DNA of 64,000 nucleotides from contig CAZPUR010000005.1 of the NCBI GenBank assembly GCA_964589815.1, positions 1 through 64,000 on the forward strand, given 5' to 3'. The notes beneath the pieces were generated by a model. That model saw only the letters and a list, made by a program, of their open reading frames with translations. It ran no database searches and was not told the DNA's origin. Shown one piece after another: positions 20,461 to 29,767 of the stretch; the stretch's first letter is position 1; the number at the start of each line of letters is the position of its first letter. Origin of the DNA: CAZPUR01 sp964589815 (GTDB taxonomy: Bacteria > Patescibacteriota > Microgenomatia > UBA1400). Position numbers and translations under genes: made by a program.

Positions 20461-20520
20461 GTAAGGTTTGCGGGGAGACTAGTCCCGCTAGCGGGATCGG
20501 TCGACCTCAGCAAACTGTCA
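20461..20520. repeat. Short GC-rich palindromic patch downstream of the radical SAM gene
   Basis: Perfect palindrome TCCCGCTAGCGGGA at 20483-20496, followed by GGTCGACC at about 20499-20506. GC content is clearly higher than in the flanks, which suggests a small inserted repeat. It may also act as an RNA hairpin between the radical SAM and DJ-1 genes. Confidence 0.45.
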
Positions 20521-21651
20521 TCATAATTTCAAATTCAATTTTTTTCCGCAAAATTTACACTTGTTTTTACCCGCCTTTTGGCGAGACAGGTCCACTCCCA
20601 CTATCTCTGGTTGCCAAGCAGTTCTTCTAATGACTAATTTATTACATTTAGGGCAATAAGTATCGCCCACAGCAAATAATTCCTCACCCCATTTTTTGGG
20701 TGGCGCCCAAACATAAACATGCTTTAGACCTGCTTTTTTTCCAATCTCGTAGGCTTTTTGCAAAGTTTTCATCGGTGTATCTGGTAATTTCTGGAAATCT
20801 TTATCAGGGGCTAAACCCGGATCAAAACGAGATAAATGCCAAGGAATCTCCGACCCAAGTTTTTTAACCACCCAATTGGCTATCTCTTTTAATTCTTTCT
20901 CCGAATCATTAATGGTCGGGATTACTAAGGTGGTTAATTCTGTAAAGATTTTATATTTTTTAACCACTAATTCTGTCATGGCTAAAATTTGACCAAAAAA
21001 AGCTCCCATTTTAGCATAGGTCTGGGGGTAAAATCCCTTAATATCAATGTTGGTCGCGTCAATCACCGGCGCTAAAAATTCTAAGCATTCTTGAGACCAA
21101 GAACCATTGGTGACAAAAACTGTATATAAGCCTTTCTTTTTAGCCAGTTTAGCGCAATTAAATACATATTCTGGCCAAATTGAAGGTTCATTATAAGTAA
21201 AAGCAATGCCGGGAATATTTTTTTGAAGCGCCAGCTTAACTATTTCTTCTGGACTAGTATAGTTAACTTTCGAACTTGATGAACTTGATGAACTTATTAA
21301 CTCCTGCAAAATCGTTTTTGCAGGTCCACCCCAAGAACAATGGCTATTCAAACACTGCTTGCAACGGTAATTACAACCATAAGAACCAATAGATAAAACT
21401 TGAGTTCCAGGATAAAAGTGGTATAAAGGTTTTTTTTCAATCGGATCAATTTGAATGCCGTTCAAAATTCCATAAGTTAGAGCATAAAGCTGGCCTTTTT
21501 GATTTATGGTGTAATTTTTAATTACACCATTGAGCCTTGTTTGGCAAAAGCCAACCTGACCATCACTAATTTGACAGTAACGCTGACAGGTTAAGCATTG
21601 GACTTTTTGACTTTTCAGTCTTTTAAACAAACTTGAATTGGCTTCTTTCAT
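20521..21651 (-). CDS. AmmeMemoRadiSam-type radical SAM enzyme
   Basis: 376 aa. The radical SAM cluster motif is C93-x3-C97-x2-C100 in 'GCNYRCKQC'. An N-terminal Cys set (C19, C22, C26, C36) and 'IDPIEKKPLYHFYPG' match the AmmeMemoRadiSam radical SAM family (PflA-like). A C-terminal zinc-ribbon-like pair is 'CPKC' and 'CKFCGKK'. It generates a 5'-deoxyadenosyl radical; the target is unknown. The usual partners AMMECR1 and Memo are not in this window. Residues 120-127 are eight serines encoded by a tandem 9-nt repeat (about 21272-21296). Confidence 0.85.
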   Translation of the reverse strand: MKEANSSLFKRLKSQKVQCLTCQRYCQISDGQVGFCQTRLNGVIKNYTINQKGQLYALTYGILNGIQIDPIEKKPLYHFYPGTQVLSIGSYGCNYRCKQCLNSHCSWGGPAKTILQELISSSSSSSSKVNYTSPEEIVKLALQKNIPGIAFTYNEPSIWPEYVFNCAKLAKKKGLYTVFVTNGSWSQECLEFLAPVIDATNIDIKGFYPQTYAKMGAFFGQILAMTELVVKKYKIFTELTTLVIPTINDSEKELKEIANWVVKKLGSEIPWHLSRFDPGLAPDKDFQKLPDTPMKTLQKAYEIGKKAGLKHVYVWAPPKKWGEELFAVGDTYCPKCNKLVIRRTAWQPEIVGVDLSRQKAGKNKCKFCGKKLNLKL

Positions 21652-21666
21652 TGTTGTATTATTATA

Positions 21667-22575
21667 TTAATACAATTGTTTGGTTTGCTTCAACTTTTGT
21701 TTATATCTTTTAAGGATTAATGAAGCCTGATTCCCGGGATGAAAAAAAGCAAAATGCGGGGAAATATCCTCGCTAGTCCTTTTTGATTTCATATATTTTA
21801 ATTGTAATTGGTAAGCTAATTTTTCTAGAAACAAGAGCATCGAACTTAGAGCCTTGGACTCAGGTCTTCTTGAAGATTTTGATATAATCCCTTGGTTCTT
21901 TATTCTAGGTTCTAGGTTCTGAATTCCATTCGGAAGATATTTCTTTACCCACCTATTCGTCCATAAAAATCTTTCGTAACTATTATTTCGATCAAATATT
22001 GGTTTCATCTGGCAGATTTCATGAGCTGTAAAAAGATTTTTTTTAGCCTGAGCTTGTTGAAAGGTCGTTTCGTCTAAAAACATATTTAAACAAATTTTGT
22101 CTTTTATATCTTTAACCTTTTTCGCCTTTGGCCTTCTTCTTTTCCCTAATATTTCCAGAAAAATTATCATTAAAAATCTGGTTAACCAAGGTCTATCCTG
22201 ATCAGTAATAATGAGAAAGTCAATGTCATCTTCTTCGCAAGCGTTACTCATGGCTAAAGCGCCGGTAATGCCAATCATTTTGACCCAAGGAATAAATCTT
22301 AAAAGTTTTGCCAGTTTTTTGGCTTTTTTAAGTTTCTCCTGGCTGTATTTTTCTCTTTTTTGCCTTATCTCAATTATTTCCTCTCTGTTTGGAAGAAAAT
22401 AAAAGTTATCCTTTATAAAAACTTTTTGTTTCCGAATTAAATCATCCAAATAATTTTGAATTTTGAATTTTGAATTTAGCAAAAGAAATTTCCAAATTTC
22501 TTTTTGCGTTAGTGGATAATCAAAAATATCATGATAAACCAAAGTCTTTAGGATAGAATTTTGAAGCTTGTTCAT
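21667..22575 (-). CDS. Nucleotidyltransferase-like protein with winged-helix N-terminus
   Basis: 302 aa. The N-terminus (about 1-60) looks like a winged helix ('ILKTLVYHDIFDYPLTQKEIWKFL'). A Pol-beta-type nucleotidyltransferase core follows, with 'GITGALAMSNACEEDDIDFLIIT' (G-[ST] then D-x-D, about 99-121). The rest is basic and helical. The target is unknown; such proteins may act on nucleotides, tRNA or a co-encoded protein. Two short segments, 'LNSKFKIQNY' and 'NLEPRIKNQG', are encoded by tandem AT-rich repeats and look inserted. Overlaps the upstream sugar-binding protein gene by 4 nt. Confidence 0.55.
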   Translation of the reverse strand: MNKLQNSILKTLVYHDIFDYPLTQKEIWKFLLLNSKFKIQNYLDDLIRKQKVFIKDNFYFLPNREEIIEIRQKREKYSQEKLKKAKKLAKLLRFIPWVKMIGITGALAMSNACEEDDIDFLIITDQDRPWLTRFLMIIFLEILGKRRRPKAKKVKDIKDKICLNMFLDETTFQQAQAKKNLFTAHEICQMKPIFDRNNSYERFLWTNRWVKKYLPNGIQNLEPRIKNQGIISKSSRRPESKALSSMLLFLEKLAYQLQLKYMKSKRTSEDISPHFAFFHPGNQASLILKRYKQKLKQTKQLY

Positions 22576-24101
22576 TTAGTTCCATATTGAGTTAAAACCT
22601 GACTTACTCCTTGGCTGGCGGTTCCTAGAGCTTTTGATACACTAGTACCTGAGTTAACGCTATTGACTGCATCCTCAAAATATTTGATGATTCTATCATT
22701 AATACCATTGTCATGAGTGGCAGAACACATATACCAAGTTTGGGCATATTCTCCTTGTTTAACTACGGCTCCAACAATAGGGTCATCTTCTAACTGGGAA
22801 GCCAACTCTTTTAAAGGATAAGGTTCACCAAAAACCCTAATTTTACTAGCTTGCGCGTAAAAAGTCTGTAAAGTTTCTTTATCAATAAGATATTGTAAAA
22901 AATCCCAAGCCGCCGCACTATGCTGGTTTTGGTTAGAAACTCCTTCTACCCAAAAACTGGCCCAAGCTATTTGGGTGCCAGGCAATTGAGGCATGGCGGC
23001 GGTGGCAAACTCAAGATCAGGATTAATCTGTTTAATCTCATGGCTCCGCCAAGAAGGAGCAAAAATGATGGCTACTTTTTCCTGAGCAAAAGCATAAACA
23101 GAATTAGGAAAGGTTTCATCCCAAACTCTGTCTCGACTGTAAAATAGAGTATAGAATTTTAAGGCATCTTCAGCTAAATTACCGGTAGGATTTTTTAAAT
23201 CCACTCCATTTTGCAACATCATCAAGCCTAAAATATCAGAAAAGTGGTCAACGTTATCAGCTGTTCCCAAAGCTACTCCCGCCACCTTAATTTTAACCCC
23301 CGGTTTACACTCTTTGTCCTTGGTATCAGCGACGCAAAGTTCTTTAGCTGTTCGTTGTAATTCATCCCAAGTGTTGGGAAAAGTTTTACCTGCCTCTTTT
23401 AAAATTTTGGCATTATAATACAAAACTAAATCATCAAAACCTAAAGGTACTCCAAAAATCTGGTCTCCTATTTGCAGTTGTTCTTTTGCTACTGGGTAAA
23501 AATTCTCTTCCAATTTAATTTGGGAAGAAACTGTCTTGGGAGCAGGACTTAATTCGTTTTTTAACATCGGTATCCAGGTGATGTGATAGCGGAAAATATC
23601 TGGTCCCTCTCCTTTGGCTAAAGCAGACTGGAGCCTCTCCCGGTAGTCTCTGTAAGACTGCTGCACATAGTCAATTTTTATTTGAGGATTCAGTTCTTGA
23701 TACTTATCTATTAAGGGCTGTATTATTTCTTTTGACTCCCATAAGCCCCAATAGGTTAAAGTGATGCTCTCTTTTAAATCGGTAGATTCATCTTCTTTAT
23801 TTTGGTTGATAGAAGGCAAAACTACCCTGGTAATCAATAAAAATATACCTCCTATTAGAACCAGCAATAAAAGTAAAGGAATTAGTTTGGCAAAAGGCGA
23901 TTTTTTTACTGCTGCTGGAGGACTGGGTGATTCTTTCGGCGTAACTGGCGGCTGAGATGGCTGAGACGGCGGTGCTGATGGAGTAGTTTGAGCCGAAGCG
24001 GAAACCCAGGGAGGGACTGGCTGACCTGTCACGGATGACCCTTGTTGGTCAGTAACACCTGGTAAAGCTGAAATTTGATTTGAATCGGACTGGCTTTCCA
24101 T
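22572..24101 (-). CDS. Membrane-anchored extracellular sugar-binding (ABC-type) protein
   Basis: 509 aa. A Pro/Ser/Gln-rich cytoplasmic N-terminus (1-70), one membrane helix (about 71-95), then a family-1 solute-binding fold: 'ITLTYWGLWE', 'IIQPLIDKYQELNPQIKIDYV', 'GPDIFRYHITW', 'DQIFGVPLGFDDLVLYYN' and 'AAWDFLQYLI'. Normally such proteins are lipoproteins working with two permeases and an ATPase; here there is no lipobox and no transporter gene nearby. It may bind polysaccharide fragments outside the cell for a remote transporter. Start codons of this gene and the divergent VanW gene are only 14 nt apart. Confidence 0.82.
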   Translation of the reverse strand: MESQSDSNQISALPGVTDQQGSSVTGQPVPPWVSASAQTTPSAPPSQPSQPPVTPKESPSPPAAVKKSPFAKLIPLLLLLVLIGGIFLLITRVVLPSINQNKEDESTDLKESITLTYWGLWESKEIIQPLIDKYQELNPQIKIDYVQQSYRDYRERLQSALAKGEGPDIFRYHITWIPMLKNELSPAPKTVSSQIKLEENFYPVAKEQLQIGDQIFGVPLGFDDLVLYYNAKILKEAGKTFPNTWDELQRTAKELCVADTKDKECKPGVKIKVAGVALGTADNVDHFSDILGLMMLQNGVDLKNPTGNLAEDALKFYTLFYSRDRVWDETFPNSVYAFAQEKVAIIFAPSWRSHEIKQINPDLEFATAAMPQLPGTQIAWASFWVEGVSNQNQHSAAAWDFLQYLIDKETLQTFYAQASKIRVFGEPYPLKELASQLEDDPIVGAVVKQGEYAQTWYMCSATHDNGINDRIIKYFEDAVNSVNSGTSVSKALGTASQGVSQVLTQYGTK

Positions 24102-24115
24102 GATATTTTAAAATT
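24101..24115 (+). promoter_or_regulatory. Extended -10 promoter of the VanW gene, overlapping the divergent start codon
   Basis: TG-A-TATTTT (24101-24109), 6 nt, ATG at 24116. The TG dinucleotide lies at the start-codon edge of the opposite gene. A leaderless start explains how two divergent genes can be separated by only 14 nt. Confidence 0.5.
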
Positions 24116-25921
24116 ATGAAAAAAAGTTCTAAAAAATCCACTGGACGAAAACAATCTAAAACTATCATACAAAAACTTCCCAAGTGGTTGCAAGTTGGCT
24201 TGACTATTTTTCTTATCTTTTTATTACTCACCCTCTTGTTAATCTCTATTTTTGAAGTAGTTTTTTTTAAGAAAATTTATCCCGGAGTAAAAACACTCAA
24301 TCTTGACTTAGGAGGAAAAACAAAAGTTCAAGCAGAAGAAATTTTAAAAAAAACTACTTTAGAACAAAAAGAGATTTTACAATTTAATTTTGAAGACCAA
24401 AGCTGGAAAGTAAAACTCGCCAATTTAAATTTTAAATACTTACCCTATAAAACAGTGGAAAAAGCCTTTGGTATTGGCCGGTCTAGCAATCTCATAAAGA
24501 ATCTTTGCCAACAAGGTTATAGTTTGGTTAGAGGAGTTAATCTTAAGTTTGATTATCAAATCCACCAAGGCCTTTTAGAAACAGTCATCGCCACCATCAG
24601 CGCCCAAGTTAACACCCCGGCGATTCCTCCTTCTATCCAATTTGAAGAAGAAAATAATCAAACCTTAGTTAAAATCCAAAAAGGAGAATCTGGAAAACAA
24701 CTGGAAACAGAAAAATTAAAACAAGAATTAGACCAGAAGCTAAGTAATTTATCTGAACCAGTGATTGAACTTCCCATGAAGCAACTTTTACCTGATATTA
24801 GTCAAGAACAGATAGAAGTGGTTAAGAATAGGGCAGAAAAATTATTAGGAAAAACCATCAATCTTTCTTACCAAAAAAGCTCCTGGCAGTTAGAGCAAGC
24901 AGAGTTAATTAACTTTTTAAGTTTTTCTGATGAATATGACCAAGAGAAAATTGCCAGCTTTAGCGCCCAGCTGTCTTTGTCGGTTGATCGACCGCCGCAA
25001 AATGCTTTATTTAAATTTTCTAATGGTCGAGTAATCGAATTTAAACCCGCTAAGGAGGGTCAAACTCTAAATCGGCAACAAACTCAAGACTCAATTGGTC
25101 AAGCTTTGGAAAGTTTGGAAAAGACCGAAGCCACCAAGATTAATATTGATTTGTCCGTTCAGCTGACTGAACCTAAAATTGCCAATGAAGAGGTTAATGC
25201 TTTAGGTATCAAAGAGCTCATCGGTAGAGGAGAATCTTGGTTCCGCGGCTCAATTACTTCCCGTCTCCATAATATTAAATTAGCTAGTACCAGTATTAAT
25301 GGCCTTCTTGTTGCTCCAGGAGAAATTTTTTCTTTAAATAATGCTTTGGGTGATGTTTCGGAGCAAACAGGTTATCAAAAAGCCTGGATTATTAAGGAGG
25401 GAAGAACAGTTTTGGGTGATGGTGGCGGTGTCTGTCAAGTTTCCACCACTCTTTTCCGAGCGATTTTAAATGCGGGTCTGCCGGTGATTGAACGCCGGGC
25501 CCATGCCTACCGTGTTTCTTATTATGAACAAAACTATCAAGTTGGGGTTGATGCCACTGTTTTTGCTCCCTCACCTGATTTGAAATTTAAAAATGACACT
25601 CCTGGCCATATTTTAATTCAAACTGATATTGACCCAGTTAACATGAAGGCCACCTATACCTTTTACGGTACTAGTGACGGCCGCCAGGCCTATATTTCTC
25701 CTTCGCGCATTTGGGATCAAGTCCCGCCGCCGCCTGATTTATATCAGGACGACCCGACTTTGCCAGTCGGAACAGTCAAACAAATTGATTGGGCTGCTTG
25801 GGGGGCAAAAACAGCTTTTGATTGGAAAGTAATCCGCGGCAACGAGGTTCTCCAAGAAAAAACTTTTTATTCCAATTACCAACCTTGGCAGGCAGTCTTT
25901 TTGCGCGGAACCAAACAATGA
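24116..25921 (+). CDS. VanW family protein with peptidoglycan-binding-4-like repeats
   Basis: 601 aa. Basic N-terminus, one membrane helix (about 25-50), two repeated extracytoplasmic domains of the PG_binding_4 type (about 60-350, e.g. 'FSNGRVIEFKPAKEGQTLN'), then the VanW domain from about residue 395: 'VAPGEIFSLNN', 'GDGGGVCQVSTTLFRAIL' and 'RRAHAYRVSYY'. VanW proteins accompany some vancomycin-resistance operons but their biochemical role is unknown; in CPR and Firmicutes they appear to be cell-wall-associated. First of three overlapping or abutting plus-strand genes for envelope proteins. Confidence 0.9.
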   Translation: MKKSSKKSTGRKQSKTIIQKLPKWLQVGLTIFLIFLLLTLLLISIFEVVFFKKIYPGVKTLNLDLGGKTKVQAEEILKKTTLEQKEILQFNFEDQSWKVKLANLNFKYLPYKTVEKAFGIGRSSNLIKNLCQQGYSLVRGVNLKFDYQIHQGLLETVIATISAQVNTPAIPPSIQFEEENNQTLVKIQKGESGKQLETEKLKQELDQKLSNLSEPVIELPMKQLLPDISQEQIEVVKNRAEKLLGKTINLSYQKSSWQLEQAELINFLSFSDEYDQEKIASFSAQLSLSVDRPPQNALFKFSNGRVIEFKPAKEGQTLNRQQTQDSIGQALESLEKTEATKINIDLSVQLTEPKIANEEVNALGIKELIGRGESWFRGSITSRLHNIKLASTSINGLLVAPGEIFSLNNALGDVSEQTGYQKAWIIKEGRTVLGDGGGVCQVSTTLFRAILNAGLPVIERRAHAYRVSYYEQNYQVGVDATVFAPSPDLKFKNDTPGHILIQTDIDPVNMKATYTFYGTSDGRQAYISPSRIWDQVPPPPDLYQDDPTLPVGTVKQIDWAAWGAKTAFDWKVIRGNEVLQEKTFYSNYQPWQAVFLRGTKQ

Positions 25922-27357
25922 AGCATAAAGGCTTTCCAGAAAAATTTTGGTTGTGGCTTTTCCTTACTTCTGTTTTCTTAATTTTTTTTCTTCCCGCCAT
26001 TGATACTGATTTAGGCTGGCACCTAAGAGCTGGTGACTATTTTTTAGAAACAGGCAAATTATTGCTTAAAAATAAATTAACGATTCTGCTTTTTGATCAT
26101 TACTGGCCTCAGTCCTACACTTTCTATCAAATCTTAACTGCTTTAATATTTAGATTTTTTAAATTTTACGGTCTAAGTTTTTTCTATGCCTTAATATTGC
26201 TCAGCAGTTTTTATTTAATCTATTTAATCTTAGAAAAAAATCTCTATCAAACTGTAAGTTCATTTTTATTAATCAGTCTTTTTTCTCTACCTGTATTTAG
26301 TCTTGGTTGGCGGGCCCAGCTATTTTCTTTTTTAGGCACTATTCTGGTTTTTTATTTGCTCAAGGCTAACAAAATTTTATTTTTACCCTTAGTTTTTCTA
26401 TTTTGGACTAATTTTCATGGCGGATTTATTTTGGGCTTAATCATCTTTGCCCTTTATTTATTACTTCAATTGGTTAAACTGTTCAGCAGAAAGACCAACT
26501 TTAAGTCTTTCATAAAATCGCTCTTAGTTTTTCTATTTTCTCTTGCCACTACTTTGATTAACCCTTTTGGTTTTAAGGTTTGGTGGGAAACTTGTCTTCC
26601 TTTAAAAGTCTCTATGAAAAAAGTCATTACTGAATGGCTTCCGCCAATGTCTCTAATTTCACTATTAATTATTGTTTTTTTTCTTCCTAGCATCTTATTG
26701 ATTGCTCGAGAAAAAAAGAAAAGTTTTTGGCAATGGCTTTTGTTTATTTCTATTTTTCCTTTTTTTTATCTTAGTTTAACTGCCAGAAGAAACGTTCCTT
26801 TTTTCTTTTTAATCAGCTCGCTGATTATGTTTGGTTCTTCTTGGTTCAAAAAATGGCATCAAAATTTAAATTTTTTAAGCTTTAACAGGGCCTTAATCAT
26901 TTTGACTTTTGCTTGGGGATTTTTTATTCAACTACCCAAAACAATTATAATTAATAGCAGTTGGTCAAATTATTGCCAGGCTAGAAAAAGTTTTCCTTTT
27001 CCTTGCCAAGCAGTCGAGTTTGTTCAACAAAATAAAATCAAAGGTAATTTTTATAACGCTTATGAATGGGGTGGATTTTTAGAATGGCAACTTAAGGATT
27101 CATTATTTTTTGTGGATGGCCGCATGCCGGCCTGGCCGACTGATTCAGGAAAAAGCCCTTATACCCTTTATCTAGAGATTATCCAAGCTCAACCCGACTG
27201 GCAGAAAATCTTAGAAAAATATAAAATAAATTACCTCTTTATTGCTCAGGGTACTTTTTTAGATTTGGAGCTTAAAAATAATCCAAATCAATATCTTTGG
27301 CAAGAAATTTACCGCGATCAAAAAGCGGTGATTTATGAAAAAAAAGAAGAAGAATAA
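25918..27357 (+). CDS. Polytopic membrane protein, GT-C glycosyltransferase-like
   Basis: 479 aa. Start set at ATG 25918, which overlaps the VanW stop as ATGA; the longer in-frame start at 25822 lies deep in vanW. About ten membrane helices. The first loop carries 'AIDTDLGWHLRAGDYFLETG', the Asp-x-Asp/Trp-His pattern seen in GT-C-type lipid-linked glycosyltransferases. The C-terminal soluble part contains 'YNAYEWGGFLEW' and 'FVDGRMPAW'. Probably transfers a sugar or modifies a cell-surface polymer; donor and acceptor are unknown. Confidence 0.6.
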   Translation: MKHKGFPEKFWLWLFLTSVFLIFFLPAIDTDLGWHLRAGDYFLETGKLLLKNKLTILLFDHYWPQSYTFYQILTALIFRFFKFYGLSFFYALILLSSFYLIYLILEKNLYQTVSSFLLISLFSLPVFSLGWRAQLFSFLGTILVFYLLKANKILFLPLVFLFWTNFHGGFILGLIIFALYLLLQLVKLFSRKTNFKSFIKSLLVFLFSLATTLINPFGFKVWWETCLPLKVSMKKVITEWLPPMSLISLLIIVFFLPSILLIAREKKKSFWQWLLFISIFPFFYLSLTARRNVPFFFLISSLIMFGSSWFKKWHQNLNFLSFNRALIILTFAWGFFIQLPKTIIINSSWSNYCQARKSFPFPCQAVEFVQQNKIKGNFYNAYEWGGFLEWQLKDSLFFVDGRMPAWPTDSGKSPYTLYLEIIQAQPDWQKILEKYKINYLFIAQGTFLDLELKNNPNQYLWQEIYRDQKAVIYEKKEEE

Positions 27358-28789
27358 CAAAAGAATTATCATTTTTAGCCTAACCGCTTTGTTCTTTTTA
27401 TTGCTCATCAGCTATTTAGCTTTTATTTTTACCGTCGGCAAAAATTCATTTTCTTCAATCATCAATAATCAACCTCAAAAATTTGCCAAAAATTTTAATT
27501 GCTGGAAAAAATTAACTCCTTTTTTAAGGAATTTTAATCAGCTTTTAGCTGATTTTGTGGGTCAAAATGAAAATAGGACTTATTTAGTTTTGCTCCAAAA
27601 TAATTATGAGCTCAGGCCTAGCGGCGGTTTTATGGGTTCTTATGCAAAACTAAAATTTGAGAAGGCGGGTTTGGTTGAGTTTTTGGTTGAGGATATTTAT
27701 GTCCCTGATGGCCAGTTAACTACTCATGTAGAACCGCCTTGGCCTATTCAAACTGCTTTTCAACAAGGTTTTTGGAAATTAAGAGATAGTAATTGGGAAC
27801 CGGATTTTCCTACGGCGGTTGAAACTATTAACTGGTTTTTTGAAAAAGGCGGCGAGGAAAAAACAGATGGGATCATGGCCCTAAATTTTTTGGTGATTAA
27901 AGACATCGTTAAAATTTTTGAACCAATTATTTTAACTGATTATAATCAACCAATTAAGGCTGATGATTTTTATCAAATTACCCAAAAACACACAGAAAGA
28001 GATTTTTTTCCTGGTTCTAGGCAAAAAAAAGATTTTTTAACTGCCCTAAATAATCAATTAATGTTTAAAATTAAAAATGCTAATTTTATCCAGCTCCTTC
28101 AATTAATTAAAGCATTGAAGAACAACCTGGCTGAAAAACAAATTCTTTTTAACTTTGGTAATCCTGGTTTACAACAATATGTTACCGACCAAAATTGGGA
28201 CGGTGGTTTAAAAAGAAAGTTCCAAGATTCAGATAAATATATTGCTGACTATCTATATATTGTTGATACCAATTTAGGCTCAAATAAAGCCAATCTTTAT
28301 ATACAAAGACAAGTTGATCAGGAGTTAAATTTTGAAAATAATGTTTTAAAAAATAAAATAACCATTGATTATTTTAACCAAAGTTTTCAGGAAAGACCAA
28401 ATTATGAAGATTTTTGGGGCGGATTATATGAAAACTTTTTGCGGGTTTTAGTTCCTTTAGAAGCGGAAAATATCGAAATTAAAATTAATGGTCAACTTTT
28501 ACAAAATAGAATTGAGATAAAAGAATATAAAGATAAAAAAATTAAATCAATTGGCTTTTTTGTTGAAGTCCCTCCCCTATCAGAAATTCAAATAGAAATT
28601 AAATACGAAAAAAAGGCAAATATTAACCGAATTGCTCCTGTTGGATATCTTTTAGAAATCCAAAAACAACCAGGCATTGTTTCTTACCCTCATATAATTA
28701 AAATTTCCTCTCAAAATCTGGAAACAACTAAAATCGTCAAAACTGACTCGGTTTTGAAGTTCAAGCTTAAAAGGGTAAATCTTCGTTAA
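27335..28789 (+). CDS. DUF4012 protein, membrane anchored
   Basis: 484 aa. Basic start, one membrane helix (about 8-32), then a DUF4012 domain with the hallmark 'TYLVLLQNNYELRPSGGFMGSY', followed by 'WKLRDSNWEPDFPTAVETINWFF' and 'DGIMALNFLVIKDIV'. The function of DUF4012 is unknown; it resembles LCP-type envelope proteins in topology and is common in CPR and Actinobacteria. Overlaps the preceding gene by 23 nt. A second DUF4012 protein, fused to a dehydrogenase-like domain, lies at 35966-38671. Converges with the next gene, overlapping it by 23 nt. Confidence 0.85.
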   Translation: MKKKKKNNKRIIIFSLTALFFLLLISYLAFIFTVGKNSFSSIINNQPQKFAKNFNCWKKLTPFLRNFNQLLADFVGQNENRTYLVLLQNNYELRPSGGFMGSYAKLKFEKAGLVEFLVEDIYVPDGQLTTHVEPPWPIQTAFQQGFWKLRDSNWEPDFPTAVETINWFFEKGGEEKTDGIMALNFLVIKDIVKIFEPIILTDYNQPIKADDFYQITQKHTERDFFPGSRQKKDFLTALNNQLMFKIKNANFIQLLQLIKALKNNLAEKQILFNFGNPGLQQYVTDQNWDGGLKRKFQDSDKYIADYLYIVDTNLGSNKANLYIQRQVDQELNFENNVLKNKITIDYFNQSFQERPNYEDFWGGLYENFLRVLVPLEAENIEIKINGQLLQNRIEIKEYKDKKIKSIGFFVEVPPLSEIQIEIKYEKKANINRIAPVGYLLEIQKQPGIVSYPHIIKISSQNLETTKIVKTDSVLKFKLKRVNLR

Positions 28790-29648
28790 GGTTTTCTTTA
28801 ATCGGCTCCTGAATAAATTTAGCCACTTCTTTTTTAGCCGGGCAAAAAGTTCTAAATAAGCAGTATTGACAAAGCTTGCTTGGTTTAGGCGACCACTTTT
28901 TTTCTTTTTGAATCTTGGCAATCTTGGTTAAAATCATCGTTTTTATTTCGTCTGTTTCTTTTTTGGCTAAATCAAATTCTTTAATATTGCCCGTAACCAA
29001 AAAATAAAAACTAGCCTTGTTAACTGGTAAATTAAAATTTAGTTCTGCCAGAAGTTTATAAAACTGCAATTGAAAGTCATCAAAATCTTCTCTTTTGCTG
29101 GTTTTGAAATCAACGATGGTCAAACTATTATCTTCATCTAAAATCAGATCAAACTTCCCAGAAACATCATAATCATTACTAATTGGTTTAACTAGCTTTT
29201 TATAATCTTCAATTGAATTTTTTAAATCTTTAGTGGGTAAATAATTAATCGGTATTTCTTTGTCAAAAACTTTATTAAAATTAATCAGCATTTGTAGGGC
29301 GGATTGATAATTTTCCCTTTCTTCTTCTAGGGCTTTAAAACCTCCCCATTTGCCTAAAGGCGGCAATTTATTAGCCATTACTTCTGACCGCCAGGTTAAT
29401 TTAAGCTGTTCTTTTAAGTTTTCTAAGTTCTGTTTATCTATAGGTAAATGTAAAAATAAAGTAATGGCATCATGAACTGAACGACCAATAATCTGAAAAG
29501 GCCAAATATTGGCTGGATCTCTTTTGAGTTGAGTTTTCATTTGGGAGTAAATCGGGTCAAGATATTCAAAATGAAAAGCTTTGGGGCATTCTTCAAAACG
29601 CTTTAGTTTAGAAACAGAGTAAATCTTTGCAAAATTAATATTGTCCAT
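28767..29648 (-). CDS. PD-(D/E)XK nuclease with Cas4/AddB-type iron-sulfur cysteines
   Basis: 293 aa, PDDEXK_1 family. 'SKLKRFEECPKAFHFEYL' with C21 at the N-terminus; the catalytic block is 'GKFDLILDEDNSLTIVDFKTSK' (D, then D-x-K) with 'QLQFYKLL' (the Q-x-x-x-Y of RecB nucleases). Near residue 260 come three cysteines, C-x2-C-x5-C ('CQYCLFRTFC'). One early plus three late cysteines is the arrangement that holds a 4Fe-4S cluster in Cas4 and AddB. Stand-alone exonuclease, probably for DNA repair or recombination. No CRISPR array is nearby, so a Cas4 role is not supported. Confidence 0.8.
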   Translation of the reverse strand: MDNINFAKIYSVSKLKRFEECPKAFHFEYLDPIYSQMKTQLKRDPANIWPFQIIGRSVHDAITLFLHLPIDKQNLENLKEQLKLTWRSEVMANKLPPLGKWGGFKALEEERENYQSALQMLINFNKVFDKEIPINYLPTKDLKNSIEDYKKLVKPISNDYDVSGKFDLILDEDNSLTIVDFKTSKREDFDDFQLQFYKLLAELNFNLPVNKASFYFLVTGNIKEFDLAKKETDEIKTMILTKIAKIQKEKKWSPKPSKLCQYCLFRTFCPAKKEVAKFIQEPIKENLNEDLPF

Positions 29649-29656
29649 ATTGATGT

Positions 29657-29688
29657 CTGGTATACTTTAGTAATTTTTATTATACCAG
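29657..29688. promoter_or_regulatory. Inverted repeat in a divergent promoter region
   Basis: CTGGTATA (29657-29664) and TATACCAG (29681-29688), 16 nt apart, between the divergent nuclease and LCP genes. Each arm includes a TATAC -10-like core, so the symmetry may simply reflect two face-to-face promoters. Confidence 0.4.
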
Positions 29689-29767
29689 CAAACCATTTAA
29701 ATCAAATCATTTCCCCTACCAAAACTTGCATAAACAAGCTGGACTCCCTAGAATAATTTTTAAGTTT

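Noticed and set aside
28767..29648. Cas4 of a CRISPR system
   Set aside because: No cas1/cas2, no effector and no repeat-spacer array in the window; fits a stand-alone RecB-like nuclease.
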